Position numbers and translations under genes: made by a program
In this document: in pieces, positions 8,228 to 17,098 of the stretch
How positions within the stretch are numbered: the stretch's first letter is position 1
Layout: every line of letters begins with the position of its first letter
NCBI RefSeq assembly: GCF_042887685.1
Contig: NZ_JBHVOS010000004.1
Span: 1-64,000 of the forward strand
From: Oerskovia sp042887685
GTDB taxonomy: Bacteria; Actinomycetota; Actinomycetes; Actinomycetales; Cellulomonadaceae
Length of the DNA stretch: 64,000 nt
Direction: 5' to 3'
The notes under the pieces: model-generated
Seen by the model: the letters and a program-made list of their open reading frames with translations, nothing else
What the model was told of the DNA's origin: nothing
The model's database searches: none

Positions 8228-9367
8228 TCACGACGCGCTGCCGCGCGCGCGGGCCAGGCCGTCGTCGACGGTCGCGAGCAGGTCGGACCAGCTCGCCTCG
8301 AACTTCTCGACGCCCTCGTCCTCGAGACGCTGGGTGACCTCGACGAGCGAGACGCCGAAGGACTCGATGGTCTCGAGGACCGAGCGCGAGGCCGTGTACG
8401 TGCCCGCGACGGTGTTGCCCAGCACGACGCCGTGGTCGGCGAACGCGTCGAGCGTGGCCTGCGGCATGGTGTTCACGACGCCGGGGGCGACGAGCTCGTC
8501 GACGTACATGGTGTCGCGGTAGTCGGGGTTCTTGACGCCCGTCGAGGCCCACAGGGGGCGCTGCGGGTGGGCGCCGGCGGCCTCGAGGGTGCGCCAGCGG
8601 TCGGTCTGGACGACCTGCTCGTAGGCCTCGTACGCGAGCCGTGCGTTGGCGATCGCGGCGCGCCCGCGCAGGTCGTGCGCCTCGGGGGTCCCGATCGCGG
8701 TCAGGGCGGCGTCGACGGCCGAGTCGACGCGCGAGACGAAGAAGGACGCGACCGACGCGATGCGCGTCACGTCGTGCCCCGCGTCGCGCGCCTGCTCGAG
8801 GCCGGACAGGAAGGCGTCCATGACCTGGCGGTAGCGGGCGAGGGAGAAGATGAGCGTCACGTTGACGCTGATGCCCTGGGCGAGGGTGCGCTCGATCGCG
8901 TCGAGCCCCTCGACGGTCGCGGGGATCTTGATGAGGACGTTGGGGCGGTCGACCGTCTCCCACAGGCGGACGGCGGTCGCGACCGTGCCGTCGCTGTCGC
9001 GCGCCAGGCGCGGGTCGACCTCGATCGACACGCGGCCGTCGACGCCGTCGGTCGCGTCGTACACCGGACGCAGGACGTCGGCCGCGGCGCGCACGTCGTC
9101 GGTCGTGATCCGTTCGACCGCGACCTCGACGTCGGCGCCCGCGGCGGCGAGCTCGGCGAGCTGGGCGTCGTAGGCGTCGCCCTTCGCGAGCGCGCCCGCG
9201 AAGATCGTGGGGTTGGTCGTGACGCCGACGACGGCACGTGAGGTCGTGAGGTCGGCGAGCCCACCGCTGCGCAGCCGTTCTCGGGAGAGGTCGTCCAACC
9301 AGATGGAGACACCCGCCTCCGACAGCTCGCGGACGGGTGCTGGTGCTGCGCTGTGGTGCACGGTCAC
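8228..9367 (-). CDS. tal: Transaldolase
   Basis: Non-oxidative pentose phosphate enzyme that moves a dihydroxyacetone unit between sugar phosphates through a lysine Schiff base. The 379-residue length is typical of the longer actinobacterial transaldolases. Visible motifs are GVTTNPTIF near residue 48 and NVLIKIPAT around residue 140, where the lysine is the Schiff-base residue. The GTG at 9367 is preceded by GAGGGAGAA. It lies between tkt and zwf, separated from tkt by a hairpin, so it may be read partly through that hairpin and partly from its own start. Confidence 0.96.
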   Translation of the reverse strand: MTVHHSAAPAPVRELSEAGVSIWLDDLSRERLRSGGLADLTTSRAVVGVTTNPTIFAGALAKGDAYDAQLAELAAAGADVEVAVERITTDDVRAAADVLRPVYDATDGVDGRVSIEVDPRLARDSDGTVATAVRLWETVDRPNVLIKIPATVEGLDAIERTLAQGISVNVTLIFSLARYRQVMDAFLSGLEQARDAGHDVTRIASVASFFVSRVDSAVDAALTAIGTPEAHDLRGRAAIANARLAYEAYEQVVQTDRWRTLEAAGAHPQRPLWASTGVKNPDYRDTMYVDELVAPGVVNTMPQATLDAFADHGVVLGNTVAGTYTASRSVLETIESFGVSLVEVTQRLEDEGVEKFEASWSDLLATVDDGLARARGSAS

Positions 9368-9409
9368 GGTTCTCCCTCTCGTCGTCTGGCGTCCGTCCTC
9401 ACGGACGTC

Positions 9410-9444
9410 CCAGGAGGGGGCGGGCGGGACCCGCCCCCTCCTGG
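9410..9444 (-). terminator. Hairpin between tkt and tal
   Basis: A perfect 15-bp stem (9410-9424 with 9430-9444) with a CGGGA loop lies just past the tkt stop. A smaller 6-bp hairpin (9391-9396 with 9401-9406) follows. It probably reduces read-through from tkt into tal. Confidence 0.75.
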
Positions 9445-9457
9445 AATCTACGGATGG

Positions 9458-11620
9458 TCAGAGCTGGTCGCCAGTGCCACCGACCGAGGGGATCGCCACA
9501 CCGCCGGGAGCGGCGCCGGTACGAGCCGACTCGATGGACTCCTTGGCGGCGGCCGCGACGGCCTCGGACGTGATCCCGAACTCGCGGTAGAGGATCTTGT
9601 AGTCCGCGGACGCGCCGTAGTGCTCGAGGCTCACGGAACGGCCGGCGTCGCCGACCAGGTCGCGCCAGCCCTGGGCGATGCCCGCCTCGACCGAGACCCG
9701 CGCCTTGACGGCGGCCGGGAGCACGCTCTCGCGGTACTCGGGGCCCTGCGCGTCGAACCACTCGCGGCTCGGCAGCGAGACGACGCGCGCCGCGATGCCC
9801 TCGGCCGCGAGCTGCTCGCGCGCCTCGACCGCGAGCTGGACCTCGGAGCCCGTGCCGATGAGGATCACGTCGGGCGTGCCCTCGGTGTCGAGCAGCACGT
9901 AGCCGCCCTTCGCGGTGCCCGAGGCGTCGGCGAAGCCGTCCGTGCCGCGGGGGAACGTCGGGACGTTCTGGCGGGTCAGGATGAGGCCTGCCGGGCGGTC
10001 GGTGTGCTCGAGGATCGTGCGCCAGGCCCACGCGGTCTCGTTGGCGTCGGCCGGGCGGACGACGTCGAGGCCGGGGATGGCGCGCAGCGCGGCGAAGTGT
10101 TCGATCGGCTGGTGCGTGGGGCCGTCCTCGCCCAGACCGATCGAGTCGTGCGTCCAGACGAACGTCGACGGGATCTCCATGAGGGCCGCGAGGCGGACCG
10201 CGGGGCGCATGTAGTCGGAGAACGTGAGGAACGTCCCACCGTAGGCGCGGGTCCCGCCGTGCAGGACGATCCCGTTGAGGATCGAGCCCATGGCGTGCTC
10301 GCGGATGCCGAAGTGCAGCGTGCGCCCGTACTCGTGGCCCGGGAACTTCTTGGTCGCGTGCTCGGCGGGCACGAACGAGGGCTCGCCGTCCATGGTCGTG
10401 TTGTTCGAGCCGGCGAGGTCGGCCGAGCCGCCCCAGAGCTCGGGCAGCGTGTCGGCCAGGGCCGAGAGGACCTTGCCCGACGCCGCGCGCGTCGCGACGT
10501 CCTTGCCGGCCTCGAACGTCGGCAGGGACTCGGTCCAGCCGGCGGGCAGCTCGCGTGCCTCGAGGCGCTGCAGGAGTGCGTGGCCCGAGGGGTTGGCGAC
10601 CTTCCAGGCCTCGAACGCGGTGTCCCAGCGCTCGCGCAGCTCGGCGCCGCGCTCGCCCACGGCGCGCGTGTAGGCCAAGACCTCGGCGGGCACGTCGAAC
10701 GTGGCGTCGGGGTCGAGGCCGAGCTCGATCTTGAGGCCGCGGATCTCGTCGGCGCCCATGGCCGAGCCGTGGATCCCGCCGGTGTTCTGCTTGGTGGGCG
10801 AGGGCCAGCCGATGATCGTGCGCAGCGCGATGATCGAGGGCTTGCCGGTCTCGGCCTGCGCGGCGGCGACGGCCGCGGCGAGCTCGTCGACGTTCTCGGC
10901 GTAGCCCGTGCCGCCCTGGGTCCAGTCGACCTTCTGGGTGTGCCAGCCGTAGGCCTCGTAGCGCGCGAGGACGTCCTCGGTGAACGCGATGTCGGTGTCG
11001 TCCTCGATCGAGATCTTGTTGTCGTCCCAGATCACGATGAGGTTGCCGAGCTGCTGGTGGCCCGCGATCGAGGAGGCCTCGGAGGTCACGCCCTCCTGCA
11101 GGTCGCCGTCCGAGGCGATGACGTAGACGTGGTGGTCGAACGGGCTCTCGCCGGGCGCGGTCGACGGGTCGAGCAGGCCGCGCTCGCGGCGGGCCGCCAT
11201 GGCCATGCCGACCGAGGACGCGAGGCCCTGGCCGAGGGGGCCCGTGGTGATCTCGACACCGTTGGTGTGCTTGTACTCGGGGTGGCCCGGGGTCTTGGAG
11301 CCCCACGTGCGCAGCGCCTCGATGTCCTCGATCTCCAGGCCGTAGCCGGCGAGGAAGAGCTGGAGGTAGATCGTGAGGGAGGAGTGGCCCGCGGAGAGCA
11401 CGAAGCGGTCGCGGCCGACCCAGTGGGAGTCGGCGGGGTCGTGGCGCATGACCTTCTGGAAGAGCAGGTACGCGGCGGGGGCGAGGGAGATCGCGGTCCC
11501 CGGGTGGCCGTTGCCGACCTTCTCGACGGCGTCCGCCGCGAGGGCCTTGATGGTCTTGACAGCCTGGTCGTCCAGGGGGGACCACTCGAGGGGCTGGTTG
11601 GCAGGAACGAACGCGTTCAC
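9458..11620 (-). CDS. tkt: Transketolase
   Basis: Thiamine diphosphate enzyme that moves two-carbon units between sugar phosphates. The 720 residues include GNGHPGTAISLAP near residue 38, the ThDP motif GDGDLQEGVTSEAS near residue 160 (here ASDGDLQEG), and the pyrimidine-domain stretch GIREHAMGSILNGI. The GTG at 11620 has AAAGAGG upstream and gives the N-terminus NAFVPANQPLEWSPLDD; the 27 upstream in-frame residues are low-complexity and not conserved. It is the first gene of the leftward pentose phosphate run and is divergent from ctaB, as in mycobacteria. Confidence 0.97.
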   Translation of the reverse strand: MNAFVPANQPLEWSPLDDQAVKTIKALAADAVEKVGNGHPGTAISLAPAAYLLFQKVMRHDPADSHWVGRDRFVLSAGHSSLTIYLQLFLAGYGLEIEDIEALRTWGSKTPGHPEYKHTNGVEITTGPLGQGLASSVGMAMAARRERGLLDPSTAPGESPFDHHVYVIASDGDLQEGVTSEASSIAGHQQLGNLIVIWDDNKISIEDDTDIAFTEDVLARYEAYGWHTQKVDWTQGGTGYAENVDELAAAVAAAQAETGKPSIIALRTIIGWPSPTKQNTGGIHGSAMGADEIRGLKIELGLDPDATFDVPAEVLAYTRAVGERGAELRERWDTAFEAWKVANPSGHALLQRLEARELPAGWTESLPTFEAGKDVATRAASGKVLSALADTLPELWGGSADLAGSNNTTMDGEPSFVPAEHATKKFPGHEYGRTLHFGIREHAMGSILNGIVLHGGTRAYGGTFLTFSDYMRPAVRLAALMEIPSTFVWTHDSIGLGEDGPTHQPIEHFAALRAIPGLDVVRPADANETAWAWRTILEHTDRPAGLILTRQNVPTFPRGTDGFADASGTAKGGYVLLDTEGTPDVILIGTGSEVQLAVEAREQLAAEGIAARVVSLPSREWFDAQGPEYRESVLPAAVKARVSVEAGIAQGWRDLVGDAGRSVSLEHYGASADYKILYREFGITSEAVAAAAKESIESARTGAAPGGVAIPSVGGTGDQL

Positions 11621-11951
11621 CGGACCTCTTTCCCGTCCGGAGCCTGGCCCCGGATCATCGTCGGAACAACAAAGATCAACCGATGAACTATTCCGTCGCA
11701 CGCACCCGGTCGCTCACAGGTGGAGCGGGGGGCCGGGCAGGCGACCGGCCGGTCGCGACGGTGGGTGCCAGGGGGTCGGAGACCTCGGGGTGCCCACCGG
11801 GGCACCAGGCCGTCGGTTGCTCCACCCAGCCTATACGTGGACCCCCGGACGGCGCCCTGCCCCGCCCACCACGTGGATTTCGGTCGGATCTCACACTTTT
11901 GTACGACCCGGTGGGCGGCGGCGGCGGAGGGCTCGACGTAACATAGGACGG
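11621..11951. promoter_or_regulatory. Divergent promoter region tkt / ctaB
   Basis: These 331 bases hold no gene. On the rightward side TAACAT (11939-11944) lies 7 nt before the ATG at 11952, the spacing of a leaderless start for ctaB. On the leftward side a TAGGCT -10-like hexamer (11833-11828) and an AT-richer stretch at 11665-11700, just upstream of tkt, are the best tkt promoter candidates. None has a convincing -35. Confidence 0.45.
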
Positions 11952-13034
11952 ATGTCCAGCGGGTCGGAGCCGACACGCACCGACTGCCGGACGACGCCCC
12001 CCAGCTTTCCTCGCCAGAACGGAACCCCGAAGCGCGTGCACACCACGAGCCAGGCACCGATCGACGAGACGGGTCTTCCGTCTCGTCCTGCCGCGACCGC
12101 GCAGGTCGCCGGACAGTCCCGGGTCGCCGCGGACGGCAGCGCCGTCGCGGGGGTCCGCAGCACGATCGGTGCGTACATCGCCCTGACGAAGCCGCGCATC
12201 ATCGAGCTCCTGCTCGTGACGACGCTGCCCACCATGATCCTCGCCCAGGGCGGTTTCCCGGACTTCTGGCTGGTCGTCAAGACGCTCGTCGGCGGCACGC
12301 TCGCCGCGGCGTCGGCGAACGTCTTCAACTGCTACATCGACCGTGACATCGACGAGCTCATGAACCGCACCAAGCGGCGTCCGCTCGTCACGGGCGAGAT
12401 CTCGCCGCGCGCCGCGCTGGTCTTCGCGACGGCGCTGGGCGTGGTCGCGCTCCTGTGGTTCGCGCTGCTCGTCAACGCGCCCTCGGCCTGGCTGACGTTC
12501 GCGGCGATCGCGATCTACGTCGTGGGCTACACCATGATCCTCAAGCGCCGCACGCCGCAGAACATCGTGTGGGGCGGCATCGCGGGCTGCATGCCGGTCT
12601 TCATCGGCTGGTCCGCGGTCACGGGCTCGCTCAGCTGGTCCGCGGTCGCGCTGTTCCTCGTGATCTTCTTCTGGACGCCGCCGCACTACTGGCCGCTGTC
12701 GATCAAGTTCAAGAAGGACTACGCCAACGCGGGCGTCCCGATGCTCCCCGTCGTCGCCGACAACCGCAAGGTCGCCCGCGAGATGATCGGCTACACGGTC
12801 GCGATGATCGCCTCGTCGCTCGCGCTGTGGTGGCTCGCGCCCATGACCTGGGTCTACGGCGTGGTCGCGGTCGGCCTCGGTGCCTGGTTCCTGGCGCTGT
12901 GCGTCATGATGCTGCGCCGGGCCAACGACCCGACCAAGGGCAAGCTCGGGGCCATGAAGGTCTTCCACGCCTCGATCACGTACCTGACCCTCCTGTTCGT
13001 CGCGGTCGCGGTCGACGTGTTCCTCCCCTTCTGA
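11952..13034 (+). CDS. ctaB: Protoheme IX farnesyltransferase (haem O synthase)
   Basis: Integral membrane prenyltransferase that adds a farnesyl group to protohaem, the first step to haem A for cytochrome c oxidase. The UbiA-type Asp motif NCYIDRDIDELMNRTKRRPL and the second motif YTMILKRRTPQN are both present, with about nine hydrophobic segments. The start is uncertain: ATG 11952 lies 7 nt after a TAACAT -10 (leaderless, 360 aa), while GTG 12036 would give 332 aa, closer to family length. The N-terminal ~65 residues are not conserved either way. Divergent from tkt, its standard actinobacterial neighbour. Confidence 0.93.
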   Translation: MSSGSEPTRTDCRTTPPSFPRQNGTPKRVHTTSQAPIDETGLPSRPAATAQVAGQSRVAADGSAVAGVRSTIGAYIALTKPRIIELLLVTTLPTMILAQGGFPDFWLVVKTLVGGTLAAASANVFNCYIDRDIDELMNRTKRRPLVTGEISPRAALVFATALGVVALLWFALLVNAPSAWLTFAAIAIYVVGYTMILKRRTPQNIVWGGIAGCMPVFIGWSAVTGSLSWSAVALFLVIFFWTPPHYWPLSIKFKKDYANAGVPMLPVVADNRKVAREMIGYTVAMIASSLALWWLAPMTWVYGVVAVGLGAWFLALCVMMLRRANDPTKGKLGAMKVFHASITYLTLLFVAVAVDVFLPF

Positions 13035-13085
13035 CGGTCGGCCCGGGACCCACGGGATGATCGTTCGACGAGCAGCCGGTGCGCG

Positions 13086-14111
13086 ATGACGCGCGCCGCT
13101 GCGGGGGAGCGCGCGCTCGCCGTCGGGCAGGACGGGCGTGAGAGCCCCGCGAGCCCGCAGACCCCCGCCCCGCCGCCGCTGCCCGCGGCGCTCGACCGTG
13201 CCGTGCGCGAGTACCTCGCGCACCTGACGGTCGAGCGCGGGCTGTCCCAGAACACGGTCTCGGCGTACCGGCGCGACCTCGCCCGGTACGCCGCCTACCT
13301 CGCGGCCCGCGGCCGCACGGAGCCCGCCGACGTGACCCCGGCCGACGTCGCGGAGTTCGTCACCACGGTCCGCACGGGGTCCGACGGCGCCGCTCTCCTC
13401 TCCCCGTCGTCGACCGCCCGGTCGGTGGCCGCGGTGCGCGGCTGGCACCGCTTCTGCGCGCTCGAGGGGCACACCGAGTCCGACCCGTCGGCCGACGTGC
13501 GCCCGCCCGCGCAGGGCAAGCGGCTGCCCAAGGCCATCTCGACCGAGGAGGTCGAGGCGATCCTCGAGGCCGCCGGGGCGGGGGAGGGGCCGGGACCGTT
13601 GCGGGACCGCGCGCTGCTCGAGCTCGTCTACTCCACGGGGGCCCGCATCTCGGAGGCCGTGAGCCTCGACGTCGACGACCTGGACCTCGGGTCCGGGGCC
13701 GTGCGGCTGTTCGGCAAGGGCGCCAAGGAGCGTGTCGTGCCCGTCGGGTCGTACGCGGTGCGAGCCCTCGACGCCTACCTCGTGCGGGGGCGCCCGGCGC
13801 TGTCCGCGACAGGGCGCGGGACGCCCGCGGTGTTCCTCAACACGCGCGGCGCGCGGCTGAGCCGCCAGAGCGCCTGGGCGGTCCTGCGCACCGCGGCCGA
13901 GCGTGCGGGGCTCGAGCACCCCGAGCGCATCTCGCCGCACACGCTGCGCCACTCGTTCGCGACGCACCTGCTCGCGGGCGGCGCCGACGTGCGGGTCGTC
14001 CAGGAGCTCCTGGGGCACGCCTCGGTCACCACGACGCAGATCTACACGCTCGTGACGCGCGAGACGCTGCGCGAGGTCTACTCGTCGGCCCATCCGCGGG
14101 CGCTGGGCTGA
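13086..14111 (+). CDS. xerD: Tyrosine recombinase XerD
   Basis: Site-specific recombinase that resolves chromosome dimers at dif together with XerC. After an Ala/Pro-rich N-terminal extension of about 35 residues come the SAM-like core-binding domain (REYLAHLTVERGLSQNTVSAYRRDL) and the catalytic domain with R (STGARISEAV), K (GKGAKER), HxxR (HTLRHSFATHLL), H (LLGHASVTT) and the nucleophile Y320 (QIYTLV). All catalytic residues are present. It lies next to parA and scpAB, the segregation cluster also seen around Rv1701-Rv1710 in Mycobacterium, which favours XerD over XerC. Confidence 0.95.
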   Translation: MTRAAAGERALAVGQDGRESPASPQTPAPPPLPAALDRAVREYLAHLTVERGLSQNTVSAYRRDLARYAAYLAARGRTEPADVTPADVAEFVTTVRTGSDGAALLSPSSTARSVAAVRGWHRFCALEGHTESDPSADVRPPAQGKRLPKAISTEEVEAILEAAGAGEGPGPLRDRALLELVYSTGARISEAVSLDVDDLDLGSGAVRLFGKGAKERVVPVGSYAVRALDAYLVRGRPALSATGRGTPAVFLNTRGARLSRQSAWAVLRTAAERAGLEHPERISPHTLRHSFATHLLAGGADVRVVQELLGHASVTTTQIYTLVTRETLREVYSSAHPRALG

Positions 14112-14178
14112 GCGTCGGCGTGTCGCGCGGGTTCGCGCCACTCCGGCGCGTGCACGCGTCGCGCGCCGACCCCTGGGG

Positions 14179-14191
14179 TACCGTGGCGGAC
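14179..14191 (+). promoter_or_regulatory. Possible leaderless promoter of parA
   Basis: TACCGT (14179-14184), within GGGGTACCGT, lies 7 nt before the GTG at 14192. The same arrangement precedes the genes at 25343-25876 and 43449-43997. No clear -35 is seen. Confidence 0.45.
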
Positions 14192-15148
14192 GTGAGCAGC
14201 CAGGCCCCGAGCGAGATCCAGGACGCCGCCGGACCGTACGACGCACGCGTCGCCACGGCCGCGGGCGCCGCCGACGGTGGTGCGTCCGTCGCACCCGACA
14301 ACGCCCCCCGGATCGATCCGGTCGGCCGCGAGATCCCCGACTTCCCCGTGCCGGCGCAGCTCGCCACGCACGGGCCGGGACGCATCATCGCGATGTGCAA
14401 CCAGAAGGGCGGGGTCGGCAAGACGACCACGACCATCAACCTGGGCGCCACGCTGGCCGAGTACGGGCGCAAGGTCCTGCTCGTCGACTTCGACCCGCAG
14501 GGTGCCGCGTCGGTGGGCCTGGGCGTCAACCCGCACGAGCTCGACCGCACGGTCTACAACCTCCTCATGGAGCGCGGCGCGGACATCCGCGAGGTCATCG
14601 TGCCGACGGCCGTCGAGGGGCTCGACGTGCTGCCCGCGAACATCGACCTGTCCGCGGCCGAGGTCCAGCTCGTGGGCGAGGTCGCGCGCGAGTCCGTCCT
14701 GGCCAGGGTCCTGCGTCCCGTGCAGGACGAGTACGACGTGATCCTCGTCGACTGCCAGCCGTCCCTGGGCCTGCTGACCGTCAACGCCCTCACCGCGGCG
14801 CACGGGGTCCTCATCCCGCTCGAGTGCGAGTTCTTCGCGCTGCGCGGCGTGGCGCTGCTCGTCGAGACCATCGAGAAGGTCCGTGACCGGCTCAACCCGC
14901 GCCTCGAGGTCGACGGGATCCTCGCGACCATGTTCGACTCGCGCACCCTGCACTCGCGCGAGGTCGTGGCGCGCGTGCACGAGGCCTTCGGCGACAAGCT
15001 GCTGCACACCGTGATCGGGCGCACCGTGAAGTTCCCCGACGCGTCCGTCGCGGCCGAGCCCATCACGGTCTACGCGCCGTCCCACCCGGGTGCGGTGGCC
15101 TACCGTCAGCTCGCCCGCGAGCTGGTCGCCCGTGGCGACGCTGCCTGA
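14192..15148 (+). CDS. ParA-family ATPase (orphan, segregation cluster)
   Basis: Soj/ParA-type ATPase likely to work in chromosome organisation with ScpA/ScpB encoded directly downstream. After about 65 variable residues the deviant Walker A motif CNQKGGVGKTTT is followed by LLVDFDPQGAASVGLG and ILVDCQPSLGLLTVNAL (Walker B region). I use GTG 14192 (318 aa), just downstream of a -10-like TACCGT; an ATG at 14120 would add 24 non-conserved residues. No parB or parS is nearby, so this is the second, scp-linked ParA of actinobacteria (like Rv1708) rather than the origin ParA. It overlaps scpA by 17 nt. Confidence 0.93.
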   Translation: MSSQAPSEIQDAAGPYDARVATAAGAADGGASVAPDNAPRIDPVGREIPDFPVPAQLATHGPGRIIAMCNQKGGVGKTTTTINLGATLAEYGRKVLLVDFDPQGAASVGLGVNPHELDRTVYNLLMERGADIREVIVPTAVEGLDVLPANIDLSAAEVQLVGEVARESVLARVLRPVQDEYDVILVDCQPSLGLLTVNALTAAHGVLIPLECEFFALRGVALLVETIEKVRDRLNPRLEVDGILATMFDSRTLHSREVVARVHEAFGDKLLHTVIGRTVKFPDASVAAEPITVYAPSHPGAVAYRQLARELVARGDAA

Positions 15149-16319
15149 CACCGCACCGGCGGCTGCCCTGGCCGCCGACCCGCAGGACCTGCAGCCCGCC
15201 CCACCGTCGACCGACGCGCAGGACGTGACGGCGACACCGCCCGCGCCCCCGTCGACGGACCGGAACGGCAACCCCGCGTTCGAGGTGCACCTCGAGAACT
15301 TCTCGGGCCCGTTCGACCTCCTGCTCTCGCTCATCGCCAAGCACAAGCTCGACATCACCGAGATCGCGCTCGCCCAGGTCACCGACGACTTCATCGCGTA
15401 CATCCGCACGGCCGAGCGCCTCGCGCGCGAGGCCGAGGAGGTCGTACGCGCCGAGGCCGACCAGACCGCGCCCGGCGACACCGCGCCCGACGGCGGAGCA
15501 CCCCTCGCCAGGTCCCGTCGCCCCCGTCCGGGGCGGGGCGGGCACCCCGGCTGGGACCTCGGCACCGCGAGCGAGTTCCTGCTCGTCGCCGCGACCCTGC
15601 TCGACCTCAAGGCCGCACGCCTGCTGCCCACGGGCGACGTCGAGAGCGCCGAGGACCTCGAGCTGCTCGAGGCCCGCGACCTCCTGTTCGCCCGGCTCCT
15701 GCAGTACCGCGCCTACAAGCAGGTCTCCGCGGTCATCGCGGACAGGCTCGCGACCGAAGGGCGCCGCTTCCCGCGCATCGTCCAGCTCGAGCCGCACCTC
15801 GCGGCCATGCTGCCCGAGCTCGTGTGGAAGCTCGGCCCGGACCAGCTCGCGGCGCTCGCGGTCAAGGCCATGGAGCCCAAGCCGCCACCGCCCGGGGTGT
15901 CCCTGACCCACCTGCACGCGCCCGCGGTGAGCGTGCGCGAGCAGGCGAGCCTCGTCGTCGGGCTGCTGCGGCGCGAGGGGGCCGCCTCGTTCCGCGTGCT
16001 CGTCGCGGACGCGGGCGAGACGCTCGTCGTGGTGGCACGCTTCCTCGCGCTGCTCGAGCTGTTCCGCGAGGGGCTCGTCGCGTTCGAGCAGGTCGAGGCA
16101 CTGGGCGAGCTGACGGTCCGCTGGACGGGACCGGACGCCCTGGACGGCACGGACGGCACTGCGCTCGACGGCGTGGGCGGGGAGTTCGACGAGGGCGACG
16201 TCGACGTCGACGTCGCCCTCGACGAGCCGGTCGCCGCCCCCGGCGCGGTGGCCGACGACGACGCCGAGGCGATCGCCTCGGCCTCCGACGTGCACCTCAC
16301 GACACGGACGGACCCATGA
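15132..16319 (+). CDS. scpA: Segregation and condensation protein A
   Basis: Kleisin subunit that bridges the SMC ATPase heads with ScpB in chromosome condensation. The hallmark FEVHLENFSGPFDLLLSLIAKHKLDITEIALAQVTDDFI lies at about residues 45-83, after an Ala/Pro-rich leader. The middle contains a variable, charged insert (QTAPGDTAPDGGAP...), followed by DLGTASEFLLVAATLLDLKAARLLP and the C-terminal winged helix. The 395 residues exceed the usual ~250-280 because of the leader, the insert and an Asp-rich tail (EGDVDVDVALDE). The GTG at 15132 overlaps parA by 17 nt and the stop overlaps scpB (ATGA). Confidence 0.95.
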   Translation: MATLPDTAPAAALAADPQDLQPAPPSTDAQDVTATPPAPPSTDRNGNPAFEVHLENFSGPFDLLLSLIAKHKLDITEIALAQVTDDFIAYIRTAERLAREAEEVVRAEADQTAPGDTAPDGGAPLARSRRPRPGRGGHPGWDLGTASEFLLVAATLLDLKAARLLPTGDVESAEDLELLEARDLLFARLLQYRAYKQVSAVIADRLATEGRRFPRIVQLEPHLAAMLPELVWKLGPDQLAALAVKAMEPKPPPPGVSLTHLHAPAVSVREQASLVVGLLRREGAASFRVLVADAGETLVVVARFLALLELFREGLVAFEQVEALGELTVRWTGPDALDGTDGTALDGVGGEFDEGDVDVDVALDEPVAAPGAVADDDAEAIASASDVHLTTRTDP

Positions 16320-17098
16320 ACGAGGAGAGCATGACCCAGGACACCGCGGACCGCGTCGACCCCGCGGAGACCACCGACGCGCAGGGGGCCGCCCGTCGGG
16401 TGGCCGAGGTCGACGCCCCGCCCGCGTTCAGCGCCGAGCACCTGCCCGGCGGGGCCCTCGCCGCCCTCGAGGCGGTCCTCATGGTCGCCGACGAGCCCAT
16501 CCCCGCGGTCCAGCTCGCGACCGCGCTCGGCCTGCCGCAGCGCGAGGTCGAGGACCTGCTGGGCGAGCTGTCGGCCGAGTACCGCGGCGAGCTGGGCGGG
16601 CGACCCCGCGGATTCGAGCTGCGCCAGGCGGGCGGCGGGTGGCGCGTGTACTCGGCACCGGTGTTCGCGGACGTCGTCGGACGCTTCCTCCTGGAGGGGC
16701 AGAGCGCACGCCTGACGCAGGCCGCTTTGGAGACCCTCGCGGTCGTCGCGTACCGTCAACCGGTCACGCGCGGCCAGATCTCGGCCGTGCGCGGCGTGAA
16801 CGTGGACGGCGTCGTACGGACGCTGACGACCCGCGGGCTCGTCGCGGAGGTCGGCCAGGATCCCTCGACGGGTGCGGTCCTGTACGGAACCACGGGATAC
16901 TTCTTGGAGCGCATGGGCTTCTCGTCGCTCGACGAGCTCCCCGCCCTCGCGCCGCACCTGCCGGACGTCGACTCCATCGTCGACGCCGCCGACAGCACAC
17001 TCGGAGCGTCCGGGGGTGGGAGCGACCGCGCACAGCCGCGGTCGCCGGCCCTGCCCGACGGCGCTCGACCCAGCACGAACGACGAAGGAACATCATGA
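16316..17098 (+). CDS. scpB: Segregation and condensation protein B
   Basis: Winged-helix partner of ScpA in the SMC complex. The 260 residues contain GALAALEAVLMVADEPIPAVQLATALGL, LRQAGGGWRVYSAPVFADVV and the conserved LTQAALETLAVVAYRQPVTRGQISAVRGVNVDGVVRTLTTRGLVAEVG. The ATG at 16316 overlaps the scpA stop by 4 nt, and its own stop overlaps rluB by 4 nt, so scpA-scpB-rluB look translationally coupled. The C-terminal 40 residues are disordered. Confidence 0.95.
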   Translation: MNEESMTQDTADRVDPAETTDAQGAARRVAEVDAPPAFSAEHLPGGALAALEAVLMVADEPIPAVQLATALGLPQREVEDLLGELSAEYRGELGGRPRGFELRQAGGGWRVYSAPVFADVVGRFLLEGQSARLTQAALETLAVVAYRQPVTRGQISAVRGVNVDGVVRTLTTRGLVAEVGQDPSTGAVLYGTTGYFLERMGFSSLDELPALAPHLPDVDSIVDAADSTLGASGGGSDRAQPRSPALPDGARPSTNDEGTS

